Made by a program: the position numbers and the translations under genes
Shown: positions 54,301-64,000 of the stretch, one piece after another
Layout: every line of letters starts with the position of its first letter
Numbering within the stretch: the stretch's first letter is position 1
Notes under the pieces: model-generated
What the model saw: only the letters and a program-made list of their open reading frames with translations
Databases searched by the model: none
What the model was told of the DNA's origin: nothing
NCBI GenBank assembly: GCA_034359265.1
Contig: CP136893.1
Coordinates: forward strand, 20,468,001-20,532,000
DNA length: 64,000 nucleotides
DNA from: Canna indica
Lineage: Eukaryota; Streptophyta; Magnoliopsida; Zingiberales; Cannaceae
Reading direction: 5' to 3'

Positions 54301-54871
54301 CAACATACAATTATTAGCACAAACATGTATCTTCTCATAACCAAGCCCAAGTTTCGCCACCATCTTCTTCGACCTATAAAAGTTACTTGCTAGGTTTGCA
54401 TCATCTGGCAGCATATCTTCAACAATTGAAAGGATACGCTCATAGCACCTCTCGCTCATATTGAACTCCGATTTACAATTCAGCAACTGCGATATAGCAA
54501 ATAGCTTGGTATGCTTTTTGCAACCATCCCAAAGAGGCTCATCTGCATCCTTCAGCGAAGCATAGAATTTTGTTGCCTCCTCATTTGGTGCTTCATCTTC
54601 AATGTCCATTTGATTAGTTCCATCTGTAAACTGAATCCTATTTGAATCCTCTTTTAAATCCTTTCTTAAAGAGGTGCAGGCAAACTGTATGGTGATCATG
54701 GAAAATTAAATTCCTACATTGTGCACAAGGACATCTTATTGTTCCCCCGATAGCAAGGCCAAGTTGAGAAAATGCCCCGTCAACAAAATTTCGCACACCC
54801 GCTTTGAACTCCTCACTAATAAATTCGCCTGCATCCATTCGAAGGTACATCCAACTATGATCACCCAACAT
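51358..54871 (-). pseudogene. CACTA-2 TNP2 transposase (complete domain set, broken)
   Basis: TNP2 is the catalytic transposase of CACTA elements. The ATG at 54871 opens the Transpos_assoc domain (HSWMYLRMDAGEF, CPCAQCRN). Transposase_21 follows (YCEDGLMVHPSDGEAWKDF, IGLCTDGFNPFG, RPLIDELNFLWSVGVNT; then WSTHGRLACPYC, RDVMHIEKNVFEN), then DUF4218 (HDCHVFMERLLPIALRD, AYEAKVGGPVQYRWMY) and DUF4216 (NSGVCVKGTCYNEYERDYYG), with a Glu-rich tail. Breaks: a frameshift near 54655, a 4-nt insertion near 53763, TAA near 53056 (after CVNV) and TAA near 52527 (FEPSV-stop-SKLTR). Introns lie near 52665-52728, 52260-52333 and 52080-52160. Confidence 0.92.
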
Positions 54872-56580
54872 AGTTTTTGTAATAAGATCAATCTACATTA
54901 AAGTAACTTAATTAGAAGCACATATATAGTTACTTTAATTTCCTAAAGCACATCAAATAGATTGTCTAAAGCCGACGATCATCAAATAGATTGCCTAAAG
55001 CGGTCAGATTATACTAAAATTAAGCTAACTAATTAAACAACAATCTTGTAATTTGAAAACACAATCTTTTTCTCCTAGAAGTCCCTGTTACTAATGGCTG
55101 CTACAAAAATAGCAAAATAAACATTTAATAGGAAAAAGAACGACATGAAATAGAATGACAGCAAATAAGTATTATATAAATAAGTATTAACAAATAAGAA
55201 TGACGACAACATAGAGACAATGTAAAAAATCATAGATCGGATTCAAAATACAACTAATTATTTTTCTTCAATATTTCAATTACCTGCCAGTTATTAACTA
55301 CTCATTTCTCCGTACTATTTGCCTTAATTCAAGTCCAAATAGTTGAAATGAAATATCATATTGAAAGCAAGAGTACTTCCTGCTAGTTGCAAATGTCAAT
55401 TGGATTTTCATGCTCAATTATGTTGCTATATCTGAAAGGGAAGATCAAATTGTAACCATATGTAACCAGCAACTGCAAGGTTTCGGGCTAGGTAAATAGA
55501 GAAAGGCTTAGATCAAATTTTGTTGGGATTAAATTCTTACACTGAAATAAAAAACAAGCAGTACGTAGACAAAGATGGTACTTTCTCAGAATTTATTATA
55601 TGCCAAAATAAATTGATGAGAAATTAGAACTGCAAGTACTACATGCTGCACAGAACAAAATACAATGTTGGAATTTTCTCAGAATTGTTAGAGTTATATG
55701 GTAAACCTTTTCTAGAAGGAAATGTTACTCTTCCAGTTCTTCAGTTCAAAAATCATTCTGCATATTAGAAAGTTAAAGATGGCCGTATATATGTGCCTTT
55801 CAGCAACCTTGATTGCCTTGCCTTGAGTCCGACGGTAATTTCCAAGTCTGATCCTAATCCCAAAGATAGTTGCAAACATTAACAAAGCAATGAACATGGG
55901 CAAACATCCAACTGCCAGTGTGTAGTGAGAATGTGAGATAAAACCTCAAGTAATGTGAAGTCAGTAGATAAAATCACAAAGACATTAATTTTAGCTAAAT
56001 CACAAAGACAGGGTTATGAATTTGGGAGAAGATCCATTAATGTGAAGTCGAAAGATGAAATCATGCCCAAATGTTGAAGTCGAGAAAAAGCTAGAAAGGA
56101 AACTATGCCCAAATTTAGGGTTCCGTACCTCCTTCCTCTTCTCCGATCTGAAGAATGGTGATATGTTAGGAAGAAGGAACACCGATAGCGGCAGAGAGGG
56201 AGGCTCGTCGAACGCAGGATAAGTGGAGAAGTCGAGTAATCGCCAGGTGAAGATGGAGAAGTAAAGTAAGAACAGTGAGTTAAGCTCCTGTGACAGTAAC
56301 ATTTTAGTTTAATTTTTGTGATGGATTTAAATACGGCTATATACAGCAATATATGAAACTTATTAATAAATTATCTTTGGTTTGATGGAAGAGGTGATTT
56401 TTATCTTTAAAAGGTCTCAAGTTCGAACATAGTGGGATACAATTTTTTTAAGTTAATTTAACGAATTGATTTTGTTCTGTGCTAATATACAGCAGAACCT
56501 GCACTCCTACAAGAAATTTTCATTGTTGTCTTGGAAGAGGTGTTATTGTGCTAAATTATTTTTGGATAGTTTAATTTTTG
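54872..56580. other. CACTA-2 upstream region
   Basis: No transposon domain was found. 56080-56310 (minus strand) is pyrimidine-rich and leader-like and may be the 5' UTR of TNP2. A short minus-strand frame at 55712-55903 (PMFIALLMFATIFGIRIRLG, a hydrophobic segment with basic flank) has no recognised relative. Confidence 0.35.
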
Positions 56581-57111
56581 TGACGAATTTTATTTTCCGT
56601 CACTAATATACTTAAGGGAAAAAAATTGTGTTGGAACAACTTTTAAGTCTCCGGTTCAATTTTTTTAAAATTTAATTTAAATTTTGTGACGGACTCAAAT
56701 ATCTATCACTAATCCATAACAGATATGTTACAGATCAGTGACAGATCCGTGACGAACGCAAATAAAAGATTTAAGTAACGAATTAGTGTCCGAATATTAG
56801 TGACGGAAAAATATCCATCACTATTCTGTCACTAAATCTATTTATTAAAAATTCATGCCAAATGAATCACAAATTCTGTGACGAATTTGTGACGGAATAA
56901 TATTGTGTCGGACTTTCCGTCACAAATCTGTCACTAATTTTAAAAGAAAAAATTACATTTCTTTATGTCACAAATCCGTCACAAATTGTGACGGAATTTG
57001 GTCGTCACAAAATATCCGTCACTGATACCCATTTTTATTGTAGTGGGATTTAGGCTAATAAATTAGTTAACACAGTATTCACCCCCCTCTAGTGTGCTAT
57101 TTCACCCAACA

Positions 57112-57550
57112 GTAAGTACATGTGTCATTGTAGCATTTATCTAGAGTCGCCCGGCTCCTTAAACTCCACGAGCTCGATCTCCATATTGGAAGCAGAGTTT
57201 GCCTTAATGCTCGGCGCCTTGATACGGCATTCAGTATCTAACTTGTGTTTCGACCAAGCTGCACGTCTAAATTTGTCCCAATCCAAAATAATACGCCGGA
57301 GAAGCTTCCAAAGAGTCCTCCATCTGCCCAACAACGATCCCGAAGAGTGAAAATCCATTTATTTGGGAAAACCAATCCTGCTTTGATGATATCTATCAAC
57401 TGGTCAATAGCAAGCCACCCCGCCTCGATACGGAAAGGTCTTCGTAATTTAACAGTCTCGGATGTGGACGAATCAATGAGTTGTGGTCCAAAAGTCTCCT
57501 ATCTCCTATTGAAGCCACAGATAACGAAAAGAGAGTTGCCATGCTATTAT
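57112..57550 (-). pseudogene. LINE-E endonuclease/pre-RT fragment, first duplicate
   Basis: The minus strand reads AGWLAIDQLIDIIKAGLVF, WDKFRRAAWSKHKLDT and NSASNMEIELVEFKE, with the SIRE-like LTR joined at 57111. It is a degraded duplicate of 58271-58719. Confidence 0.75.
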
Positions 57551-58204
57551 ATAAAAGGTCTCAGGTTCGAACATAGTGGGATACAATTTTCTTAAGTTAA
57601 TTTAACGAATTGATTTTGTTCTGAGCTAATATAAAGCAGAACCTGCACTCTTACAAGAAACTTTCATTATTGTGTTGGAAGAGGTGTTATTCTAGTATCT
57701 TGAGGTCTAAGGTTTGAGTTTTAGCTAAATTATTTTTGGTTAGTTTAACTGTTGTGACATATTTTATTTTCCGTCACTAATATACTTAAGGAAAAAAAAT
57801 TGTTGGAACAATTTTTAGGTCTCCGGTTCAATTTTTTTTAAATTTAGTTTAAATTTTGTTTCGGACTCAAATATCTGTCATTGATCCATAACAGATCAGT
57901 GACAGATATGTGACGAACACAAATAAAAGATTTAAGTGACGTATTAGTGTCTGAATATTAGTGACGGAAAAATATTCGTCACTATTCTGTCACTAAATCT
58001 ATTTATTAAAAATTCATGCCAAATGAATCACAAATTCGTCAGGAATAATATTGTGTCAGACTTTCCATCACAAATCCCTCACTGACTTTAAAAGAAAAAA
58101 ATTCATTTCTTTCTGTCACTAATCTGTCACAAATCCGTCACAAATTATGACGGAATTTGGCCGTCACCAAATATCCGTCACCGATACCCATTTTTTTTGT
58201 AGTG

Positions 58205-58270
58205 GGATTTAGGCTAATAAATTAGTTAACACACTATTCAACCCCCTCTAGTGTGCTATTTCACCCAACA
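58205..58270 (+). repeat. Duplicated 3' end of the SIRE-like LTR
   Basis: The same 66-bp LTR end as 57046-57111, preceded by the duplicated CACTA-2 terminus. Confidence 0.88.
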
Positions 58271-58935
58271 GTAAGTACATGTGTTTCTGTAGCATTTATC
58301 TAGAGTCCCCTTCAGCTCCTTAAACTCCACGAGCTCAACCTCCATATTGGAAGCAGAGTTTGCCTTAATGCTCGGTGCCTTGATACGGGATTCAGTATCT
58401 AACTTGTGTTTCGACCAGGCTGCACGTCTAAATTTGTCGCAATACAAAATAATACGCCGGAGAGGCTTCCAAAGAGTCATCCATCTGCCCAACGGCGAGC
58501 CCGAAGAGTGAAAATCCGTTTATTTGGGAAAACCAATCCTGTTTTGATGATATCTATCAACTGGTCAATAGCAAGCCACCCCGCCTCGATATGAAAAGGT
58601 CTACGTAATTTAACTATATATCTAGGATATGGACTGCCAAATCAATGACTTGTGGTCCGAAAGTCTCCTATCTCCTACTGAAGCCACGGATAACGAAAAG
58701 AGAGTTGTCATGCTATTATTTATCTGGATCCAATCCAATTTAGCCAGAGTCGGCGGTTGTTGATTATTAGTCCAAGAGTACGAATTTCAAAAAACGAGGA
58801 AGTCCAAAAGGCTAGTGTCTGCAATCAGCTTCGAGAATCTTCTGGAATCAGCGGGGTTTCCAACGTAATTCAGCCTTTTCCCATTATGCAAGGTAATATT
58901 AAAATCACCAGTAGCGATAATCGGATCAGAATAGT
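58271..58935 (-). pseudogene. LINE-E endonuclease fragment
   Basis: From 58920 the minus strand reads IIATGDFNITLHNGKRLNYV (GDFN is the endonuclease signature), then SRRFSKLIADTSLLDFLVF, SYSWTNN, LSDHKSLI, and the pre-RT region to TLDKCYRNTCTY at the LTR junction. Stops interrupt it. The region upstream (plus 58936-59216) has no recognised domain. Confidence 0.82.
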
Positions 58936-59225
58936 CAGTAATTCTACCTTTCGTTTAATAGACCTGCATTGTTTCTTCATTGTTTCTACCTTCAGATTTC
59001 GCCTACTTTCTTGTTTTTCTTTGAGCAAATTATTGTTGAGTGTGTTTTTAAGCTTTTGTTGGTGAGAAATATACATATATATCAATCTTGAATTATTATT
59101 TCTTCATTCTGAATTATTGGTTCTTGAATTATATATCTCTTTAGCTATACAAACATTTTTATATCAATTTTCATGCACCCCTAATCATCAAATTGTTTTA
59201 TTGCTATTTATAGTAGTAAATTGAA

Positions 59226-60846
59226 GGGTTAATTAATGTATCTAGCCCAAATTATGAACATTTTCATAAATCTAGCCCGATCTTTGATTTGTATCAATTA
59301 CATTCCGAACTATCAAATTGATATCAATTATAGCTCGACGTTAATGTTCGTCAATGCGATAATTAGGAGCTGACGTGACATCTGACTCAGTAAATTAAAA
59401 AATATTTTTTTATTATCACTTGTGCCACGTCAGCATGTAATAAAAAATACTACAATATTATATAAATAGGGAAAATTAATGTATCTATTTTAAACTTTGG
59501 CCCTATGTAACAAATCTATCCTAACTTTTAATATTTCTCTCTAATCTATTCCAAACTTTGGAATTGACAATCATTGTCTCATTTGAAATTGAACTTGAAA
59601 TTAGATTACATTACAATTATAATCCATCCAACAGTTTGGATTACATTTCTTCCTATTTTTTTTATTAAATTCGACTATTACATTAAAAAAATTAAAATGT
59701 GGAATAAAACTCATATCTTTTTCATATATTCTTATTATTGATTAAAATTTTAAAATTTTGAAAATAATGTTATAATTATCTATTGAAATTGTATTTTTAA
59801 AAATTTGATTCAAAAATTAATTTTCTTATTAATTTTTTATTTAATTATATTATTGCATTTAAGAGAAAATCAAAATGCCAAAATTAAACCAATAACTTTC
59901 TATATAGTATTATTATTTACCAATATTTTATTTTTTTAATTCAATTCGACTATTGAATTTTATAAAAAAATCAAAACTTCCAATCGAACAAAGACAATTT
60001 TTCTTATATTATTATTTATTAAATATTTAACATTATGATTATATTTTATTTAGTGTCTAATAAAATTAGGCATTTAAAATTCGATTTTTTTAATTTTGTG
60101 TTGATTTTTTTATTCAATTTGATTATAGCATTTTAGAAAATAAAAATAAAAATTTGAAGCAAATCAATATATTTTACTCATAATATTATTATATATCATA
60201 CATTTAATATTATTTATATTGTATTTAATTTGGTTTAGTATTTAATTTTTTTTATAAAATTTCTTTATCATACTACAAATTTTTATTTTTTAAAAAATAC
60301 AAAATCTGAAATGAAATCTATATATAACGACTATAAATTAATTTTGGTGAAATTAGACGTGTGATTCTTCGAAGTATTAAAAGGTTTTTCGTGTAATTTT
60401 TTAAAGAAAAAAAAAATGGTGAAATCGGATATGAAATTTTCGGATAGTGAGAATTTTGATGTATTTAAAAAAAAATCATTTGTCTTCAAGAATTATACTT
60501 GTTGTCAATCTCAAAGTTTGGGATAGATTAGGGAGAAAGATTAAATGTTGGGATAGATTTATTACAATGACCAAAGATTTGGATAAATACATTAACTTTC
60601 CCTATTTATATAAAATAATTTTTTTTTTATTACATGTTGACGTAAAAAGTACAAGTGATAAAAAAAATATCTTTTATTTGCTGAGTCAAATAGCAAGTCA
60701 GCACCTAGCGGTTGAATTAACAGATATCTGACGTTGGGCTTGAATTGATATCAATTTGATAATTCGGAATGCAATTAATACAAATTAAAGATCATACCAA
60801 ATTTGTGAAAAAGATTAAAATTTGGGCTATATACATTAACTAATCC
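59226..60846. mobile_element. Mutator-like element with arms of about 350 bp
   Basis: The 1,621-bp element starts GGGTTAATTAATGTATCTAG and, inverted from the right, GGATTAGTTAATGTATATAG. The inverted match runs about 350 bp (59226-59580 against 60501-60846). The 9-bp duplication TAAATTGAA stands at 59217-59225 and 60847-60855. The core is very AT-rich with diverged internal copies of an attcgactattgcat-like unit. No transposase was seen. Confidence 0.9.
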
Positions 60847-60855
60847 TAAATTGAA

Positions 60856-62639
60856 ACTGCTTGATACAGTATTAATAGTATGTTATAAAGTATTGCTATA
60901 CTACTATAGCAGTAAATTGGAGCAGGAAAGAAGAAAGAGCTTGACCTAACTCAATAATAGGCTTGGTGTTGGATTTCTTTTTCTCTCTTCCTAACCCACC
61001 AATACAAAAGCAGGTACAGATACTTGTAATGAAGGGAAAAAATAATGTCATCTAAAGATAAGGGAGATGATAGTATTAGAGCTTAGAATAGCATATGGTA
61101 GGAAGCAAAGGAAAGAAACCTGCAGGCACTCTGTGCACTCCCTCGCTCCTTGTACTGATGTTCTAGCATACAATGTACAACAATAAGAACTTTCTAACCT
61201 AGGAACCAAGGAACAAGTTATGGCTTATAATGCTTATACTTCTAATTTGTGGGCCACAAGTATCTCATGTAGATTCATTCACAGGGATAAGATTTTAAGT
61301 CCCAATTAGGCATGTGGCATCAAAATGGTTTAATTTCCTTTTCTTTATAGTTTAAATGGTCTTTTGATTCTAAGATTGTTGGAGGTGGCCGGTGGTACTT
61401 TTGGACAGATTTTTTTTTTTTCAAGTACTTGCTTGGCATTTGCTCAAGGTTGACATATTCTAACTTTTGTTATTTTTTAATTTTTTATGCCAATGCATTT
61501 AACTAAAGTATGATACCTGTTATTTTAATTTTGATAATACGCTTATGATTTGCTCTACTACTAAAGCTTAAGTTGATTTCTAGCTATTATATAATGTTTG
61601 ATAATCATATAGTTGATTTCTAGCTTAAGTTGATTTAGGCAAACAAAATTTTTTTTTGTGCAACTGATATGCCAGGAGTAAAAAGTTTTTTTAAAAAATT
61701 AGGCTAACAAAAGTATTTCGATAGAATCTATATTGATTCCTACAATTCATCAAATTAGACATATATTGCTAAAGATAGATAATATTGGCCCTGAAGGCAA
61801 GTATATATGAATACATTGTTGTCGAGCACGAGAGTTATTGGTCTCAAGTGTGGGTTCTTCATCTGATTTACTTGTGGACATTTTATAGCTTACTAATGTA
61901 ATCTATTTAAGTTTCATGTCATGGGAATGAGAGTTTGAATTTATTTTTTCTTTGTGTAAAATGGAATCCGCCTTTTGTCCTCAATTTTTTTACTACTGTT
62001 ATCTTCCTAACTTGATATTCTGAAGCTTATGACTTCTCTAATCTTCAATGTGTTACTTTGTGTTCAGAATATAGATGATCAGAATATGATGAAAGTCATA
62101 TTTTTATATGACTTGTGATTCAATGCAAATAACACAGCCCTATTTCCTTCTATACTCAATTGGGCATGTTTAACTTTTCAGTATTGCTTATAATTTTCTT
62201 GATGGTTAGTGAATGATCAAGTGTGGGTTTTTGATGATATCGTTATTGGTCTCTTAGATGCTTATTTCTTTGTAATTTAGATTCATGCTATCAGTCGCTA
62301 TGTTCAACTTTGCTAGTTATAGGTGGATGTTTTCAAACAAATTTAGTATGTGTTATCAGCTTTGATGTAAAGTATTCTTCTCAGGTGGTTATCAACAACT
62401 AATTACGTTTGGTAGTTATTATTTAATTTCCTTGTTCGATATCATTAGACAAGGAAATGCCAAATGACATTCTAAATATAAAATAAAGGTGTTACCATCA
62501 TGCCCCTCCTAGGGTCACTCCCTATCAAGGTGAACATTGTCAAAAACAGAGCGCAACAAGAATAGCACTAAAGCACAAGATCAATCCAGAATCAAATAAA
62601 TACTAGTAATAGAAACAACAAAAATGGAGTTTTAATTCT
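60856..62639. other. AT-rich stretch without recognised features
   Basis: No coding domain, terminal repeat or RNA gene was found. A short direct repeat (agttgatttctagct) occurs near 61571 and 61611. Confidence 0.4.
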
Positions 62640-63105
62640 ACTATTGATGGAGTTTTAATTCTCCTGTTGATCCTACTTGTCCCTTATGTAAATCAGCTAT
62701 GGCAACTCACTTGCATCTTTATGAGGAGTGTACCTACACCTTGCAAGGCTGGAGGCGGCTGCTACAATTCTCCCGTCTCAAATCTTTTAGGCTTAATTTA
62801 ATCGTTTGGCGCCCGGAGGCAAGAAGTTCACAAATGGTCAAGCTAGCTTCTCTTTTACAGAACAATCATGATCTGGCATTGGAAATTTTGGTCTCAACGT
62901 AATGGTCGACGCTTCGAGGCTGTCGAACACTCGCCCCTTGAAACAGCTATTGAGGCCGCTAACCTCTTGCGTCTCACGTGTTAACTTATTGTACTTGTAT
63001 CTTTTTGTCTCTTTTCTTCTTTGATAATATTGTAACTACACCTTTCACTTGTATTTCTCAAAACTCCAGATAAATACAAGTTTGTTTTTATTGAGAAAAA
63101 GAAAT
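62640..63105 (+). pseudogene. LINE-F ORF2 C terminus and 3' UTR
   Basis: The plus strand reads CPLCKSAMATHLHLYEEC, the zf-RVT zinc motif (C-x2-C ... H-x4-C), then WRRLLQF. After a frameshift the WHWKFWSQRNGRRF block and AIEAANLLRLTC lead to a stop near 62985. The 3' UTR ends gataaatacaagt, as in LINE-B, near 63105. The 5' side is lost. Confidence 0.75.
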
Positions 63106-64000
63106 AACTAAAATATGTTTATATAGGGAAATAATGTAAAGAAAAGAATTTATCACAATGTTAGTGAAAGAAAATAGCACTAGAGCACACCTCATCTATT
63201 CTATTTAATTATACCTCCTTAATTATTAACTTGTACCTAAAAAATTTGAACCAAACGACAGAAGTTTGAGTAAGATTAACTCCAATACGACCAAGCACCG
63301 AAGTATAGATTAATAAGTATGATGCACCATGATTTATACATGGTAACTCAACTTCATCTACTTACTAACTCATGCCAATAAACACTAGTATATAACTCTC
63401 ATGATGCATGAAAGAATTAAACACCAAAGTCATACTATGGACTATGATATGCAATTTAGTGCATTAACAACGTTGTAAGTTTTAATACCTATGAACGTTG
63501 GAGGACACATAGATACCAATCGAGCAAGGAAGGACCTCACTGTCACGGACGAACTAATTTGGCCAGAAAATCATCCGTGTGGCTCCCTTGCTTCCCGTGC
63601 AAGGGATAAGCCTTCCGTCCCGGATCGCTCTCCCTGACTTGATACCGTGAGGCATGCATTCATCTTCATAGCAACCTCCCACCCTATGTTCGAGCAACCA
63701 AAAGACCATGTTGGCCGAATGACTTTGATTGCATTAAGTAAAACAATATTTACAGAACTATGGACGCAAGAAAATGAAAAACCGAGTGTAGGATGAGCTC
63801 CACGAGCAGTCGTGGGCGAAGATTGAGTGGTCACACACCCATATGGGCAGTTTGCACGTCACTACGTAGGATGTCCAATGTTCAGCCAACACTCTCCTAC
63901 ACTATAATAGAGACCCTAAACCCCTTGCGCCATTCACGGGGTTCCCAAAAGCACGAGCAACATGACAAAATATCGATCGGCCAAGATGTGGTTTTTGCAT
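63106..64000. other. Unassigned end of the window
   Basis: The part from 63480 is GC-richer (gtcacggacgaactaatttggcc..., cggatcgctctccctg...) and might be LTR or gene-leader sequence, but no boundary or domain is visible. Confidence 0.3.

Larger units (their letters stand above)
45717..57045 (-). mobile_element. CACTA-2: 11.3-kb CACTA transposon with both ends
   Basis: The ends are CACCACAAGAAAAA (left) and, inverted, CACTACAATAAAAA (right), with GGA on each side (45714-45716 and 57046-57048). Removing it and one GGA restores the SIRE-like LTR. Both sides carry CAGTGACGGA/TCCGTCACTG subterminal repeats. On the minus strand it encodes TNP2 and a Transposase_24 gene. Both genes are broken, so it cannot be autonomous. 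Its extra DNA (49950-51350 and 55000-56300) includes exon-like sequence. Confidence 0.93.
56409..58719. repeat. Tandem duplication of the CACTA-2/LTR/LINE-E border
   Basis: Copy 1 is 56409-57550 and copy 2 is 57553-58719. Each holds the last 0.64-0.65 kb of CACTA-2 with its terminus (57045, 58204), GGA, the last 66 bp of the SIRE-like LTR and about 440 bp of LINE-E. Copy 1 lacks about 30 bp present in copy 2 near 57688. The copies differ at several percent of positions, so the event is not very recent. Confidence 0.92.

Noticed and set aside
62633..62680. Short direct repeat atggagttttaattct
   Set aside because: Two imperfect copies of about 24 bp in AT-rich DNA; no wider structure.
1..64000. 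tRNA, rRNA, bacterial-type operons, riboswitches, phage or defence genes
   Set aside because: None is visible. The methionine-tRNA-like strings are retrotransposon primer-binding sites, and the whole window reads as plant transposable elements.

Overview
The window is repeat-rich nuclear DNA of a flowering plant. Nearly every stretch I can identify is a transposable element of a plant lineage: Ty1/copia and Ty3/gypsy LTR retrotransposons, L1-type LINEs with plant-style ORF1, CACTA (En/Spm) transposons with TNP2 and Transposase_24 genes, Mutator-like elements and several MITEs. I found no intact host gene, tRNA, rRNA or CRISPR array. The species cannot be told from the sequence.

Layout. 1-549 holds the 3' end of a copia element that enters from outside the window. 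849-1172 is a MITE. 1185-6027 is a decayed copia (Copia-1, + strand) with almost no 5' LTR. 6082-12557 is a full-length but dead LINE (LINE-A, - strand) between 19-bp target-site duplications (TSDs). 12663-18583 is a 5'-truncated LINE (LINE-B, - strand), split by a 5'-deleted CACTA element (CACTA-1, 13510-17445, + strand). 18690-19945 holds three MITEs. 20290-24350 is a LINE ORF1 remnant split by Copia-2 (21278-24123, - strand). 24950-27330 is an RNase H-type LINE 3' end split by a Mutator-like element (25669-27038), which itself carries a MITE (26217-26596).

28569-41602 is Copia-3 (- strand, TSD CATTA). It carries a SIRE-like LTR and 3' fragment at its 3' end. Inside its gag-protease region lies a solo LTR (33405-40389, TSD CTTGG), and inside that lies a truncated gypsy element (34321-40008). 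42128-43180 holds two MITEs. 44477-57111 is a SIRE-like LTR (+ strand) split by an 11.3-kb CACTA element with both ends (CACTA-2, 45717-57045, - strand, TSD GGA). The right border of that nest is duplicated in tandem (56409-58719). 59226-60846 is a Mutator-like element with arms of about 350 bp. 62640-63105 is another LINE tail. The rest of 60856-64000 shows nothing I can identify.

How the parts relate. The elements do not form a pathway; the order of insertion is the main story. Exact TSDs and reading frames that resume across insertions let the nests be peeled apart, up to three levels inside Copia-3. Every element gene large enough to judge carries stops, frameshifts or deletions, so nothing here looks autonomously active. 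I see no sign of a new functional system. The most unusual points are a copia element with TA...TA ends that evidently transposed, the tandem duplication of a CACTA/LTR/LINE junction, back-to-back perfect hairpins at 28441-28527, and exon-like DNA inside CACTA-2.
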